From: Paucibacter sp. KBW04
Lineage (GTDB): Bacteria > Pseudomonadota > Gammaproteobacteria > Burkholderiales > Burkholderiaceae_C
Direction: 5' to 3'
Length of the DNA stretch: 64,000 nt
Assembly (NCBI RefSeq): GCF_003852425.1
Contig: NZ_QAJN01000004.1
Span: 62,001 to 126,000 of the forward strand
Shown here: positions 8,894 through 18,176 of the stretch, piece by piece
Layout of the letters: the number at the start of each line of letters is the position of its first letter
Position numbering within the stretch: the stretch's first letter is position 1
Position numbers and translations under genes: made by a program
Notes under the pieces: generated by a model
The model's input: the letters and a program-made list of their open reading frames with translations, nothing else
Databases searched by the model: none
What the model was told of the DNA's origin: nothing

Positions 8894-10459
8894 CTATGAG
8901 AGCCTGAACGAGCCCACCAACTGCGCCAGCTGATTGGCCTGGATCTTCAAGCTCTCGGCCGAGGCGCTGGACTGTTCGGCCACCGCCGCATTGGCCTGCG
9001 TCATCCGGTCCAACTCGGCCACGGCGCGGTTGACCTGCACAATGCCCTGGCTTTGCTCGCTGGAGGCCAGGCTGATCTCGCCGATGATGCCGGCCACCAC
9101 GCTGACGCTGCGGACGATCTCGCTCATCGTGGCGCCCGCGTCGCCCACCAGCTTATTGCCCACCGCCACGCAGCTGACCGACTCGCCGATCAAGCCCTTG
9201 ATCTCTTTGGCCGCCGCCGCACTACGCTGGGCCAGGCTGCGCACCTCGGCCGCCACGACGGCAAAGCCGCGCCCCTGCTCGCCGGCACGCGCCGCTTCCA
9301 CCGCCGCATTCAGTGCCAGGATATTGGTCTGAAAGGCGATACCGTCGATGGTGCCGATGATGTCGGAGATTTTCTGCGAGCTGCTGTGGATCTCGTCCAT
9401 GGTCCGCACCACCTGGGCCACCATGGCGCCGCCGCGCGAGGCCACGTCCGAGGCCGAGGCCGCCAGGCGGCTGGCCTGAGCGGCGGCGTCGGCCGAGCTT
9501 TGCATCGAGCGGGTGATCTGCTCCATCGAGCCCGCCGTTTGCTGCAGGCTGCCGGCCTGCTGCTCGGTGCGCTGGCTCAGATCCACGCTGCCCGTGGCAA
9601 TCTCCACCGAGCCGGTGGCGATAGAGTCGGACACCGTGCGCACCTGGCCCACCATCTCGGCCAGGCTGGACTGCATGCTGCGCAAAGAGGCCAGGACGCT
9701 GTCGGCCGGCACCTCGCCGGCCAGCGTCAGGCGGCTCAGATCGCCCGAGGCCACTCTTTGAGCGGCCGCCCCCAGCGCCGCGGGCTCCGCGCCAAGGGAT
9801 AGGCGCAGACCACGCGAGATGAAGTAACCCAGCAGGCCGGCCGCCAGAAATGCCGCCAGGCAGGCCAAGATCAGTGCCGAGCGCTGCTGCTTGTAATGCG
9901 CGGTGGACTCGGCCGCCAGCTCCTGGGCATGGGTTTCGGTGTAGCGGATGTAGTCCTCCACCGCTTTCGACAGCTTGGCCAGCAATGGTCGGCATTGCTG
10001 ATTCATCTTGGCGATGGCGGCCTCGTTTTGCTGGCTCAAGGCCAGATCCACAATGCTCAGGGCGACCGGGCCGTAGTCGCGCTCGATCTGCTCCAAGACC
10101 TGCACCAGATCGCGCGTCTTGCCGCTGAGCTGAGCCTCGGCCACCATCTCGCGCAGCTTCTTCAGATGGGCTTGCACCTGGGCATGGGCCTGGCTCACTT
10201 CCGCATGCTCGGCCTTGAGGTCCTCGGGCTTGCTCAGCAAGACCAGATTGCGGGCAGCGATGGCGCGCTTGTCCACGGCCAGGCTCAAGGCCGCCGCCGT
10301 GTTGGCACGCGCATTGACCCCGTTCACAAAGTCGCCAAAGCGCTCGTCCGCCTCGCGCAGCGAGTACAGACATAGGCCGCTGACCAAGCTCATGACAAAG
10401 GCCAGAAAGCCAAAGGCCAGCGCCAGACGGGCTCTGACGGTCAGATGGGACAGACGCAT
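8894..10459 (-). CDS. Methyl-accepting chemotaxis protein
   Basis: A 521-residue chemoreceptor in the inner membrane. The first transmembrane helix is at about 10-30. A four-helix-bundle periplasmic sensor follows, with the second helix near 190-212 and then a HAMP segment. The cytoplasmic domain carries the hairpin tip [21 protein letters not shown] that contacts CheA/CheW. The ATG at 10459 has an excellent AAGGAGGT site upstream, which rules out the longer frame. Ligand unknown. No che genes are nearby. Confidence 0.95.
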   Translation of the reverse strand: MRLSHLTVRARLALAFGFLAFVMSLVSGLCLYSLREADERFGDFVNGVNARANTAAALSLAVDKRAIAARNLVLLSKPEDLKAEHAEVSQAHAQVQAHLKKLREMVAEAQLSGKTRDLVQVLEQIERDYGPVALSIVDLALSQQNEAAIAKMNQQCRPLLAKLSKAVEDYIRYTETHAQELAAESTAHYKQQRSALILACLAAFLAAGLLGYFISRGLRLSLGAEPAALGAAAQRVASGDLSRLTLAGEVPADSVLASLRSMQSSLAEMVGQVRTVSDSIATGSVEIATGSVDLSQRTEQQAGSLQQTAGSMEQITRSMQSSADAAAQASRLAASASDVASRGGAMVAQVVRTMDEIHSSSQKISDIIGTIDGIAFQTNILALNAAVEAARAGEQGRGFAVVAAEVRSLAQRSAAAAKEIKGLIGESVSCVAVGNKLVGDAGATMSEIVRSVSVVAGIIGEISLASSEQSQGIVQVNRAVAELDRMTQANAAVAEQSSASAESLKIQANQLAQLVGSFRLS

Positions 10460-10675
10460 GGTGGACCTCCTTGTGCAAGGGCGGGAACAACAAACGCAGG
10501 CCATGTGATCCGGGGCATGCGCCGGGCCAGCATCGCAAAAACACTGGCGGGCGCAAATCTGTCCTATGTCCCTGCCCGGCCGAGCCCGGCCCGCTGACAG
10601 GGCAGACATTTGTCAGAAGCCGCGCCCTTCTGACGAGGAGGCGAGCGGCAAGGCAGTCGAGCAGTTTTTACACGG

Positions 10676-10713
10676 GCTCACAAGCCCTGCCTTCCCAAGC
10701 AGGGCTTGTGAGC
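10676..10713. repeat. 15-bp perfect inverted repeat downstream of the S9 peptidase
   Basis: Arms GCTCACAAGCCCTGC (10676-10690) and its complement (10699-10713) flank an 8-nt loop, 10 bp past the peptidase stop. No T-run follows on either strand, so it is not a classic intrinsic terminator. It could stabilise the 3' end of the mRNA. The rest of the 10460-10722 spacer shows no gene. Confidence 0.6.
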
Positions 10714-10722
10714 GCTGAGCGT

Positions 10723-12810
10723 TCAAGGCTTCAGCAAGGTCTCGCGCAAGAAGAGGATGGTGGCGTAGAACTGGAAATCCTGGTTCTCCTTGCGGGAGAA
10801 GCCGTGGCCTTCGTTGTCGGCGCGCAGATACCAGACCGGCGTGCCGTTCTCACGCACCTTGGCGACGATCTGCTCGGCCTCGGTGTAGGGCACACGCGGG
10901 TCGTTCTTGCCTTGAATCACGAACAGCGGCTTCTTGATCAGCTGCGCATTCGTCAGCGGCGAGATCTTCTCCAGGTGCTCGCGCATGGCCGGGTCGCGCT
11001 CGTCGCCATACTCCACCCGGCGCAGATCGCGGCGATAGCTCTCGGTGTTCTTCAAGAAGGTGACGAAGTGCGAGATGCCCACCACATCGATGGAGCCGGC
11101 GATGCGGTCGGCGTAATGCGTGGCCGTTGCCAAGGTCATATAGCCACCGTAGCTGCCGCCCATGATGAGCACGCGCGAAGCATCCAAATTGGGCTGGGTG
11201 GCAATCCAGTCCAGCAAGGCACCGATGTCCTTGACCGAGTCCTCGCGCTTGAAGCCGTTGTCCATGGCCAGGAAGCTTTTGCCAAAGCCGCTGGAGCCGC
11301 GCACATTGGGCTGGATCAAGGCAATGCCTTGCTCCATCACAAAGTAGTTGTTGCGATTCAGAAAGCCCACGCTCGCCTGGCTCTCCGGGCCGCCGTGGAT
11401 AGAGATCAGCACCGGGCGCTTGCCGGTGAACTTCTGCGCCGGTGGCAGCGTCATCAGGCCGGAAATCGCCTGGCCATCAAAGCTCTTCCAGCGAATGATT
11501 TGCTGCTCAGGGAAGGCCTGGGTGTCCACACCCGGCGGTGCATAGGCCTGCGTCCAAGCCGCCAGCTTGGCCGTCGCGCCATGGCCGTCCAGGCTGTAAA
11601 TCTGGCTCGGGCCCTGGGCATTGCTGACGCTGAACGCCAACTCCCCACGCCGCGCATCAAAGTGCGCCCCCAGCACATTGCCCTGGGGCAGCTTGGGCAA
11701 GGGCAATTCCTTGGCGCTCTGGGTGTCGAAGAGGTGCAGCTCATTGCGCCCCTCCACATTGAACTGGGCCACCAGGCGGCGACCGTCCGGGCTGAAATTG
11801 ACGCCCGCAGCATCCCAGGGAATATGCGCGCTGACGCGCTGCACTTCGCCGCTCGCCAGATTCAGGCGCTGCAACTCGCGGAACTCACCAAAGCGATCGC
11901 CGGTGAACCACAGATGCCGGCCATCCTTGCTGAAGCCGGCGCTGAAGTAACTGGTTTTTCCTTCGGAGGCTTCTTGCGTCTTGGCCGGCAAGACCTGGCG
12001 GACCGCTCCGCTCTTCAGATCCAGCAGCCAGATCTGGCTCTCATTGGCCGAGAGATAGCGGGTCAGGGCCAGTTGCTTGTCGTCCCAGGACAGCTGGGCA
12101 CCGAACCAGCCGCCACCGGGCAGCTCGGCCAGCTTGCGGCGGCTCTTCAAAGGCTCGCTCGCCAGCGGATTGACTTGCCAGAAGGTGGTCGTCACCTCGG
12201 CCCGGCTACCGCCCTGGGCGGTGCGGTCCAGCGGGGTAGAGGCGTAAATCAGCTCGCCACCGGCGTTCAGCCAGCTCAGCAAGGCATGACGTTCTTGCGG
12301 CGGCGTCAGCAGCTGCGGTGTCTTGTCGGCCTTGGCGCCGAGGTCCAGACGGTAGAGCTGCGCCACCTCGTCGCCGCCATTGGCGCGCTCGAACACCAGA
12401 TACTTGCCGGTCTTGGGCTCATAGGCCGCGCGGCTGACCGGATCGGGCGCATCGGTCAGCGCCTGCAACTCAGCCGGCTTGCCATTCTTGGGCGCACCGA
12501 CGCTGAACAGCTGGGCCGTGTTGGCGCCCGCCTTGCGATGCGAGACCAGCAGCTCGCGCTTGTGCGGGTGCCAGTCCACAAAGCCGTGACCACGGAAGTC
12601 GGTGTAACGCGCCACATCGTCGGCCAGGCTTTGCGGGATGGCCGGGATGCCTTGCACCAATAAATTGGTGTTGGGCTGCACCAGGGCGGCGGGGGCTTCG
12701 GCGGCCTGGGCGGGTGCCAGCAAAGTACCGGAGAAGAACAGACCCAGGGCGAGGCTCACGCAAGCCAGCCGAGCCGGCGAGCCATCCTTGGCTTTGATGT
12801 GCTTTGACAT
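10723..12810 (-). CDS. Secreted S9 family prolyl oligopeptidase-like peptidase
   Basis: A 695-residue serine peptidase. The start MSKHIKAKDGSPARLACVSL at 12810 opens a signal peptide ending near APAQAAEA, so a periplasmic or outer place is likely; longer in-frame starts would bury it. Residues about 60-430 form a beta-propeller of TolB/WD40-like blades. The alpha/beta hydrolase domain carries the triad Ser553 (GGSYGG), Asp637 (GKNDPR) and His669 (NEGHGF). It resembles dipeptidyl peptidase and acylaminoacyl peptidase types; specificity is open. It is monocistronic. Confidence 0.92.
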   Translation of the reverse strand: MSKHIKAKDGSPARLACVSLALGLFFSGTLLAPAQAAEAPAALVQPNTNLLVQGIPAIPQSLADDVARYTDFRGHGFVDWHPHKRELLVSHRKAGANTAQLFSVGAPKNGKPAELQALTDAPDPVSRAAYEPKTGKYLVFERANGGDEVAQLYRLDLGAKADKTPQLLTPPQERHALLSWLNAGGELIYASTPLDRTAQGGSRAEVTTTFWQVNPLASEPLKSRRKLAELPGGGWFGAQLSWDDKQLALTRYLSANESQIWLLDLKSGAVRQVLPAKTQEASEGKTSYFSAGFSKDGRHLWFTGDRFGEFRELQRLNLASGEVQRVSAHIPWDAAGVNFSPDGRRLVAQFNVEGRNELHLFDTQSAKELPLPKLPQGNVLGAHFDARRGELAFSVSNAQGPSQIYSLDGHGATAKLAAWTQAYAPPGVDTQAFPEQQIIRWKSFDGQAISGLMTLPPAQKFTGKRPVLISIHGGPESQASVGFLNRNNYFVMEQGIALIQPNVRGSSGFGKSFLAMDNGFKREDSVKDIGALLDWIATQPNLDASRVLIMGGSYGGYMTLATATHYADRIAGSIDVVGISHFVTFLKNTESYRRDLRRVEYGDERDPAMREHLEKISPLTNAQLIKKPLFVIQGKNDPRVPYTEAEQIVAKVRENGTPVWYLRADNEGHGFSRKENQDFQFYATILFLRETLLKP

Positions 12811-12929
12811 GCTGCTTTTCACTTGGAATAAGGAAGGACACAAATTGTGGCCCAGCCCTCCAACCCGCAAGTAGCGGGATTCGACCGATGACGGTTTGAA
12901 TGCCATGAAACACGGGCGACACTCGCCCC

Positions 12930-13740
12930 ATGCGCACCCTCAGCCACACCTTGCTACAGCTGGAGCCTCAAACTGCGGCCCACGCCCAAGAGATGTTCTC
13001 AGTCCTGAGCGACCCCAGGATTTATGAGTTCGAGAACAGCCCGCCCAGCTCCCTGGCCTAGGGCCTGTTAACACTATGGCAATGGGTCGCGAAGGCTCGC
13101 CCCAGCGGGCCAAGCAAGGCGCAGCGCGCCGCCCGCACTCGCGTGCGGGCAAGTGCTGCAACGCTGGGTGGCCCGCTGGGGCGAGCCTTCCCGAAGGGTT
13201 GGGGCCTGCCAAGGCGCATGCAGCGTTGCAAATCCTCGCCGGGTGTCCAACCCGGCTGCGGTTTGCGCCTTGCCTGCACCCTTGGCAGACCCCAACGCGG
13301 CCCATTGCCATAGCGTTAGCAGGCCCTAGCTGCAAGCCCGCTACGCGCGCCTGGAGGCGCGCATCTCACCCGATCAAAGCGAGCAATGGCTGAACTGGGT
13401 GATACGCCTGAACAGCGGCGAGGCCATTGGCTATGTGCAAGCCAGCGTGTTCGCGGCCAATGGTGCGGCCCTGATCGCTTACGAGCTGAACAGTGCGTTC
13501 TGGGGTCGTGACCTGGCCCGGCTTGCGGTTGAGTTGATGCTGAACGAGCTCGCCCAGCACTACGGCGTCGAGCACTTCCTGGCCCAGCTTAAACAAACCA
13601 ACGCGCGCTCACGCCGCTTGCTGGAGCGCCTGGGCTTCGCTCCTACTTCGGCCGAGGCCTGGCCGCAGTTTGAAGCGGCGGCCGACGAGATGCTGATGCA
13701 TCGAATGCCTGCTGAATATTCACCTGACTTCAAATGTTGA
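12930..13740 (+). pseudogene. GNAT N-acetyltransferase gene interrupted by a MITE-like element
   Basis: Two in-phase halves of one GNAT protein flank an inserted element. The 5' half, 43 codons from ATG 12930, contains DPRIYEFENSPPSSLA and stops at TAG 13059-13061, inside the insertion. The 3' half resumes at 13330 with LQARYARLEARISPDQ and runs through the acetyl-CoA-binding region to GFAP and the stop at 13740. Taking out the element with one TA would leave a TAG between the halves, so either the site has since mutated or the boundaries differ slightly. It is probably non-functional. Confidence 0.85.
13061..13326. mobile_element. 266-bp MITE-like element with 26-bp terminal inverted repeats
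   Basis: The ends GGGCCTGTTAACACTATGGC and GGGCCTGCTAACGCTATGGC (right end, complement strand) differ at two of the first 20 bases and continue into AATGGG. TA flanks both sides (13059-13060, 13327-13328) as a probable target duplication, like some IS5-family elements. Inside are two large hairpins, about 13085-13197 and 13200-13294, the second topped by GCCGGGT/ACCCGGC at 13238-13256. No transposase is encoded, so it is non-autonomous. Confidence 0.85.
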
Positions 13741-13804
13741 TATTTGAATTCAATTGAATACACTGCGTTGCATAGGGTCGCCTCTGACCCCTGGGAGTCG
13801 GTCC

Positions 13805-14326
13805 ATGACGCAAGTGACGAGCACAACGATGGAGCCGCTGTCGGCGCGCATCCCCAGTGATCTCTATCTTTGGCTGGCGCAGCTGAAGGTGGAGGGAGCC
13901 AGCACCAACAGCGACAAACTGCGCGTCTTGCTGGGTCAACTCAAGCGCCAGCATGACGGTGCGTTTGACTTCGTGACCGCCCTGGCTTGGTGCCGCGATC
14001 TGGCCGCCAAGCCGCGGGCCGCCTTGGCTCAGCTGGAGGCCGACACAGGCCAACACTCCGAGGTGCTGAGCCAAGCGCTCGAACATATCAGCCACGCCAT
14101 GGCGCTTTTGATGAGCGCTGAAGTTGGCAACCTGGCCCAAGCGGCCCAGCTGGAAGACAAATTGCTGCGCCGCAGCTTTGCCCATACCGAATCCCTGCTG
14201 CGCCAAGCCACCACGGCACAGGCCGCCGCCTTCGATCCCGATGTGGTGCAACGCCATCTGGGCGCCACCCTGCAATTGGCGCAAGCCATCCAACGTCTGA
14301 AACAAGCCAGCTTTCAAGGAGACTGA
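13805..14326 (+). CDS. Hypothetical protein, first gene of a PspA-YqiJ-YqiK-type operon
   Basis: A 173-residue soluble, helix-rich protein I do not recognise. The N-terminus (ARIPSDLYLWLAQLKVEGAS followed by NSDKLRVLL) resembles a short ribbon-helix-helix DNA-binding segment, and residues 50-173 look like a helical bundle. ATG 13805 follows a GGGAG site by 8 nt; an upstream in-frame ATG at 13754 lacks one. The next gene (PspA-like) begins 1 bp after its stop, so they are surely co-transcribed. It could regulate the operon or partner with PspA; neither is shown by sequence. Confidence 0.7.
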   Translation: MTQVTSTTMEPLSARIPSDLYLWLAQLKVEGASTNSDKLRVLLGQLKRQHDGAFDFVTALAWCRDLAAKPRAALAQLEADTGQHSEVLSQALEHISHAMALLMSAEVGNLAQAAQLEDKLLRRSFAHTESLLRQATTAQAAAFDPDVVQRHLGATLQLAQAIQRLKQASFQGD

Positions 14327-14327
14327 T

Positions 14328-15023
14328 ATGGCCGAGACCCTGAAATCCCGCGTCACCCGTGCGATGGCCGGTGGTGTGCACGCCCTGCTGGACCGCATCG
14401 AGGAGCGCGCGCCCGAGGCCATGATGGAACAGGCCTTGCGCGAGCTCGATCAGGTGGTGGACGAGGTGCGCCACGAGCTGGGCACCGTCACCGCCAACCG
14501 CCACCTCAGTCAGCAAAGGCATGCCGAGTTGAATCGACAACACGACACACTCAAGGGGCAAATCGAAACCGCCTTGAGCCAAGGCCGCGAGGATCTGGCG
14601 CGCGCCGCCGTCGCACGCCAGTTGGACATTGAGGCCCAACTGCCATTGCTGGAGTCCAGCTTGGCGGAGTTGGCTCAGCAAGAGGCCGAGCATCGAGGCT
14701 ATGTGGACGCCTTGCTGGCCAAGCGGCGCGAGATGGAAACGGCCCTGACTCAATTCCGCCAAAGTCGAGCGACGCCTAATAGCTCCGGCACTTTCCCCGC
14801 CACCCAGGGCAGAACGGCGGAGCAGATTGAACAACGCATGGCGGGGGCGACCGGCGCTTTTGACCGCATCTACGAGCGTCAAACCGGTCTTGGCGGCGTG
14901 GCCCGCAGCGGCCGTTTGGAGGAAAGCAGCAAACTCCAGTCCTTGGAAGAGCTGGTCAGGCAAACCCAGATCGAGGCCCGTCTGGCACAGCTCAAGCAAG
15001 CCAATGACAGCGGAAAAGCATGA
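14328..15023 (+). CDS. PspA/IM30 family protein
   Basis: A 231-residue mostly coiled-coil protein. The order of helices and residues 1-60 (AMAGGVHALLDRIEERAPEA then MMEQALRELDQVVDEVR) fit the PspA/Vipp1 family, which binds stressed inner membranes and forms ESCRT-III-like scaffolds. The N-terminal amphipathic helix is short, and a Gly/Thr-rich linker near 150-165 breaks the coil. It lies between the hypothetical gene and yqiJ-like gene, overlapping the latter by 4 bp. The neighbourhood supports a membrane-integrity role. Confidence 0.8.
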   Translation: MAETLKSRVTRAMAGGVHALLDRIEERAPEAMMEQALRELDQVVDEVRHELGTVTANRHLSQQRHAELNRQHDTLKGQIETALSQGREDLARAAVARQLDIEAQLPLLESSLAELAQQEAEHRGYVDALLAKRREMETALTQFRQSRATPNSSGTFPATQGRTAEQIEQRMAGATGAFDRIYERQTGLGGVARSGRLEESSKLQSLEELVRQTQIEARLAQLKQANDSGKA

Positions 15024-15652
15024 GCCTGTTCACCACCCCAGAGAACCTGCCTTTTGGCATCGCCTTTGCATTGATCGTCGGCATCGCCCTGCTGGAGGGC
15101 CTGGGCATGATGATCTCGCTCAGCCCCAGCAACTGGCTGGACGACTGGCTGCCCGAGGCCGGCCACGACAGCGCCCTGGACCGCGTGCTGGGCTGGCTGC
15201 ACCTCGGCAGGGTGCCCGCCCTGGTCTTGCTCTTGCTGTTTCTAATGGGCTATGCCTTGTTTGGCTACAGCTTGCAAATGGTCAGCCGCGGCCTGATCGG
15301 CCACTACCTGCCCGCTTGGCTGGCTGGATTGGTGGCCGTGCCTGCCGGGCTGACGACGGTGCGTGGCCTCGGCGCGCTGGTGGCCCACATCATCCCGCGC
15401 GACGAAAGCACGGCCGTCAGTGCGCAGACCTTGCTGGGCCGGGTCGCCACGGTTTACGCAGGCGCTGCCCGACAAGGCTTGGCCGCCCAGGCACGGGTTC
15501 GCGACGAATATGGCCGCGTTCACCATCTGCTGGTCGAACCAGACTTGGCGGACGAGGTTTTTGAAGAAGGCAGCGAGCTGCTGCTGGTGCGCAAGACGGG
15601 GGCTATCTACCGAGCCATTCGCAACCCACACCCCGGCTTGGTGGAGCGCTGA
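15020..15652 (+). CDS. yqiJ: YqiJ-like inner-membrane protein with OB-fold (NfeD-like)
   Basis: A 210-residue protein with three to four transmembrane helices (about 12-32, 70-95 and 100-125) and a C-terminal soluble OB-fold domain from about 140 (GRVATVYAGAARQGLAAQAR, DEYGRVHHLLVE). NfeD-like proteins pair with flotillins, and here the next gene, 41 bp on, is a flotillin. The start overlaps the pspA-like stop (ATGA). It probably anchors or modulates the flotillin in lipid microdomains. Confidence 0.85.
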   Translation: MSLFTTPENLPFGIAFALIVGIALLEGLGMMISLSPSNWLDDWLPEAGHDSALDRVLGWLHLGRVPALVLLLLFLMGYALFGYSLQMVSRGLIGHYLPAWLAGLVAVPAGLTTVRGLGALVAHIIPRDESTAVSAQTLLGRVATVYAGAARQGLAAQARVRDEYGRVHHLLVEPDLADEVFEEGSELLLVRKTGAIYRAIRNPHPGLVER

Positions 15653-15693
15653 AAATTAAAAATCGTTGAGCAGAGAAGAGGAAAACAAGAGCC

Positions 15694-17385
15694 ATGGAAA
15701 ACAATCTGATCGAAGTCGCCAGCATTGCCGGCATCGCCCTGCTGGGCTTGCTGGCCATAGGCCTGGTGTTCGCCCGCTTGTACAAGCGCTCGACCAAGGA
15801 GACCGCCTTTGTGCGCACCGGCTTGGGAGGGCAAAAAGTCATCATGGACGGCGGCGCCATCGTGCTACCCGTCTTCCATGAGCGCGTGCTCGTCAATATG
15901 AACACGCTCAAGCTCGAAGTCATGCGGCGCGAGCGTGAAAGCCTGATTACCAAGGACCGCATGCGGGTGGACGTGACGGCTGCCTTCTTCGTGCGCGTGC
16001 AACAGACCGCCGAAGCCGTCAGCACCGCAGCCCAGACCTTGGGCACGCGCACCCTGGCGCCGGAGGCCTTGAAGTCCCTGGTGGAAGACAAATTCGTTGA
16101 CGCCCTGCGCGCCACCGCCGCCACCATGACCATCCAGGAGCTGCAGGACAAACGCCGCGACTTCGTGCAAGCGGTGCAGAACGCCGTGGCCGAAGATCTG
16201 GAGAAGAACGGGCTGGAGCTGGAGTCGGTCTCGCTGACCAGCCTGGACCAGACCGACAAGCAGTTCTTCAACCCGAACAACGCCTTCGACGCCGAGGGTC
16301 TGACTCGCTTGACCGAACAAACCGAGGCGCGTCGCAAACAGCGCAACGATGTCGAGCAAGAAACCGAGATGCAGGTGCGCACCAAGAACCTGGAAGCACA
16401 ACGCCAAAAGCTGACCATCGAGCAAGACCAGGAATTCGCGACCCTGGCCCAGCAGCGCCAGGTGGAAACCGCCCGCGCCGAACAGTCGGCTCAAATCGCC
16501 ACCCAGCAAGCCGAGCGCAGCCGCGAGGCCGAGGCTGCCAAGATCGAGGCCGAGCGCCAAGTCAGCCAGAAGAAGATCGAGGCCGAGCGCGAGATCAAGG
16601 CCGCCGAAATCGAGAAGAACCTGGTGGTGCAGACCCGCGAGATTGAGCTGGAGCGCAAGACCGAGATGCAGCGCGCCGAACAGCGCAAGCAGGTGGAGAT
16701 TGCCCGCCAGGACATGGCGATTGCCATCGCCAACAAGAGCAAGGAGCAATCGGTCGCCGATGCCCAAGCCAACCAAGCGCGCGCCGATGCGGTCAAGGCC
16801 GAGGAAGGCGTCAACACCGCCCGTCAGGTGGCGGTGGCCGAGCGAGAGAAAAACATTCAGCTGATCGAAGCCAGCAAAGAGGCAGAGCAACAGGCCATCG
16901 CGGTCAAGGTCTCCGCCTCGGCCGAGAAGGAGGCGGCGCTGGATCGCGCCGAAGCCATCACCATCGAAGCCCGCGCCAAGCAGGCGGCGGCCCTGGCCGA
17001 GGCCGAAGGCAAACGAGCCATCAACGAAGCGCTGAACACCTTGTCAGCGGCGCAAATTGATCTGCAGGTGCGCACCCTCTTGCTGCAGCAGCTGCCGCAA
17101 ATCATTGAACAAGCCGTGCGCCCCATGGAGAAAATCGACTCCATTCGCATCTTCCAAGTCAATGGCATGCCGGGCAGTATGGCGGGCTCGAACGGCGAAG
17201 GCACGGGCGCACAAGCCGCCGGCACCTTCCCCGAGCAGGTCATGAACTCAGCCCTGCAATACCAGATTGCCAAGCCCATCGTCGACGCGGTGATGAAGGA
17301 CGCTGGCCTCAGCAACGAGGGCATCACCGGCATGGCGCAAAACTTGGCCGGCATCTTGCAATCGCCGGCGTCAGCGCAAGGCTAA
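15694..17385 (+). CDS. yqiK: YqiK-like flotillin
   Basis: A 563-residue flotillin-type scaffold. A single N-terminal membrane helix (about 8-27) is followed by an SPFH/PHB domain (about 30-200) and then a long coiled coil rich in Glu, Ala, Lys and Arg (200-460) with repeated AEAxKIEAE-type segments. The C-terminus is Gly/Ala-rich. Length and order match E. coli YqiK. It closes the four-gene operon and ends 20 bp before the convergent ABC permease gene. A role in membrane microdomains is inferred from the family. Confidence 0.9.
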   Translation: MENNLIEVASIAGIALLGLLAIGLVFARLYKRSTKETAFVRTGLGGQKVIMDGGAIVLPVFHERVLVNMNTLKLEVMRRERESLITKDRMRVDVTAAFFVRVQQTAEAVSTAAQTLGTRTLAPEALKSLVEDKFVDALRATAATMTIQELQDKRRDFVQAVQNAVAEDLEKNGLELESVSLTSLDQTDKQFFNPNNAFDAEGLTRLTEQTEARRKQRNDVEQETEMQVRTKNLEAQRQKLTIEQDQEFATLAQQRQVETARAEQSAQIATQQAERSREAEAAKIEAERQVSQKKIEAEREIKAAEIEKNLVVQTREIELERKTEMQRAEQRKQVEIARQDMAIAIANKSKEQSVADAQANQARADAVKAEEGVNTARQVAVAEREKNIQLIEASKEAEQQAIAVKVSASAEKEAALDRAEAITIEARAKQAAALAEAEGKRAINEALNTLSAAQIDLQVRTLLLQQLPQIIEQAVRPMEKIDSIRIFQVNGMPGSMAGSNGEGTGAQAAGTFPEQVMNSALQYQIAKPIVDAVMKDAGLSNEGITGMAQNLAGILQSPASAQG

Positions 17386-17405
17386 ATCACTGCAGCGGCG
17401 GGCAC

Positions 17406-18176
17406 TCAGCTACGAATCTTGTAGCCCCGCCGCAGCAGCTCCAAGGCGATGCCCGCCACCACCGCGAAGCTGGCGCCCACCACACCCAGACTGAGCCAGG
17501 GCGAGACATCGCTGACGCCGAAGAAGCCGTGGCGGAAGCCGTCGATGATGTAGAAGAAGGGGTTCAGATGGCTAACGGCCAGCCACAGCGGTGGCAGAGA
17601 CTGCATGGAATAGAACACGCCCGACAAAAAAGTCATGGGCATGATGATGAAGTTCTGGAACGCCGCCAGCTGGTCAAACTTCTCGGCCCACAGGCCGGCG
17701 ATCAGACCCAGGCTGCCCATCATGGCCGTGCCCAGCAGGGCGAAGACCAGAATCCAGGCCGCATTCGCCAGGCCTAGCGGCGCAAACCAGGCCGTCACCA
17801 GGAGCACGCCCAGGCCCACGACCAGACCGCGCACCACGGCCGCACCCACATAGGCCACAAACCAGGCCCAGTGCGAGAGCGGCGTCACCAGCAAGAACAC
17901 CAGATTGCCGGTGACCTTGCTCTGAATCAGGCTGGAGCTGCTATTGGCAAAAGCGTTTTGCAGCACGCTCATCATCACCAGGCCGGGGATCAGAAAGCTG
18001 GTGTAGCCGACGCTGTCGTAGACCTTGACATGATTCTCCAGCGCATGGCCAAAGATCAGCAGATAGAGCACCGAGGTCAGCACCGGCGCGGCCACGGTCT
18101 GAAAAGCCACCTTCCAAAAGCGCAGCACCTCTTTGTAGAACAGGGTGCGGGACCCTTGCAGAACTAGCAGGCTCAT
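17406..18176 (-). CDS. ABC-2 type exporter permease
   Basis: A 256-residue permease with six membrane helices and the ABC-2 signature near the fifth helix (MPMTFLSGVFYSMQSLPPLW then HLNPFFYIIDGFRHGFFG). It forms an exporter with the ATPase gene just upstream, whose stop overlaps its start by 4 bp. Relatives include drug-resistance and NodJ-type exporters and uncharacterised ABC-2 pairs found across betaproteobacteria; the substrate cannot be told. Confidence 0.92.
   Translation of the reverse strand: MSLLVLQGSRTLFYKEVLRFWKVAFQTVAAPVLTSVLYLLIFGHALENHVKVYDSVGYTSFLIPGLVMMSVLQNAFANSSSSLIQSKVTGNLVFLLVTPLSHWAWFVAYVGAAVVRGLVVGLGVLLVTAWFAPLGLANAAWILVFALLGTAMMGSLGLIAGLWAEKFDQLAAFQNFIIMPMTFLSGVFYSMQSLPPLWLAVSHLNPFFYIIDGFRHGFFGVSDVSPWLSLGVVGASFAVVAGIALELLRRGYKIRS

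Noticed and set aside
13745-13780. Possible sigma-54 promoter before the PspA-like operon (TTGCAT near 13768)
   Set aside because: The expected GG of the -24 element is missing at the correct distance, so the match is too poor to support.
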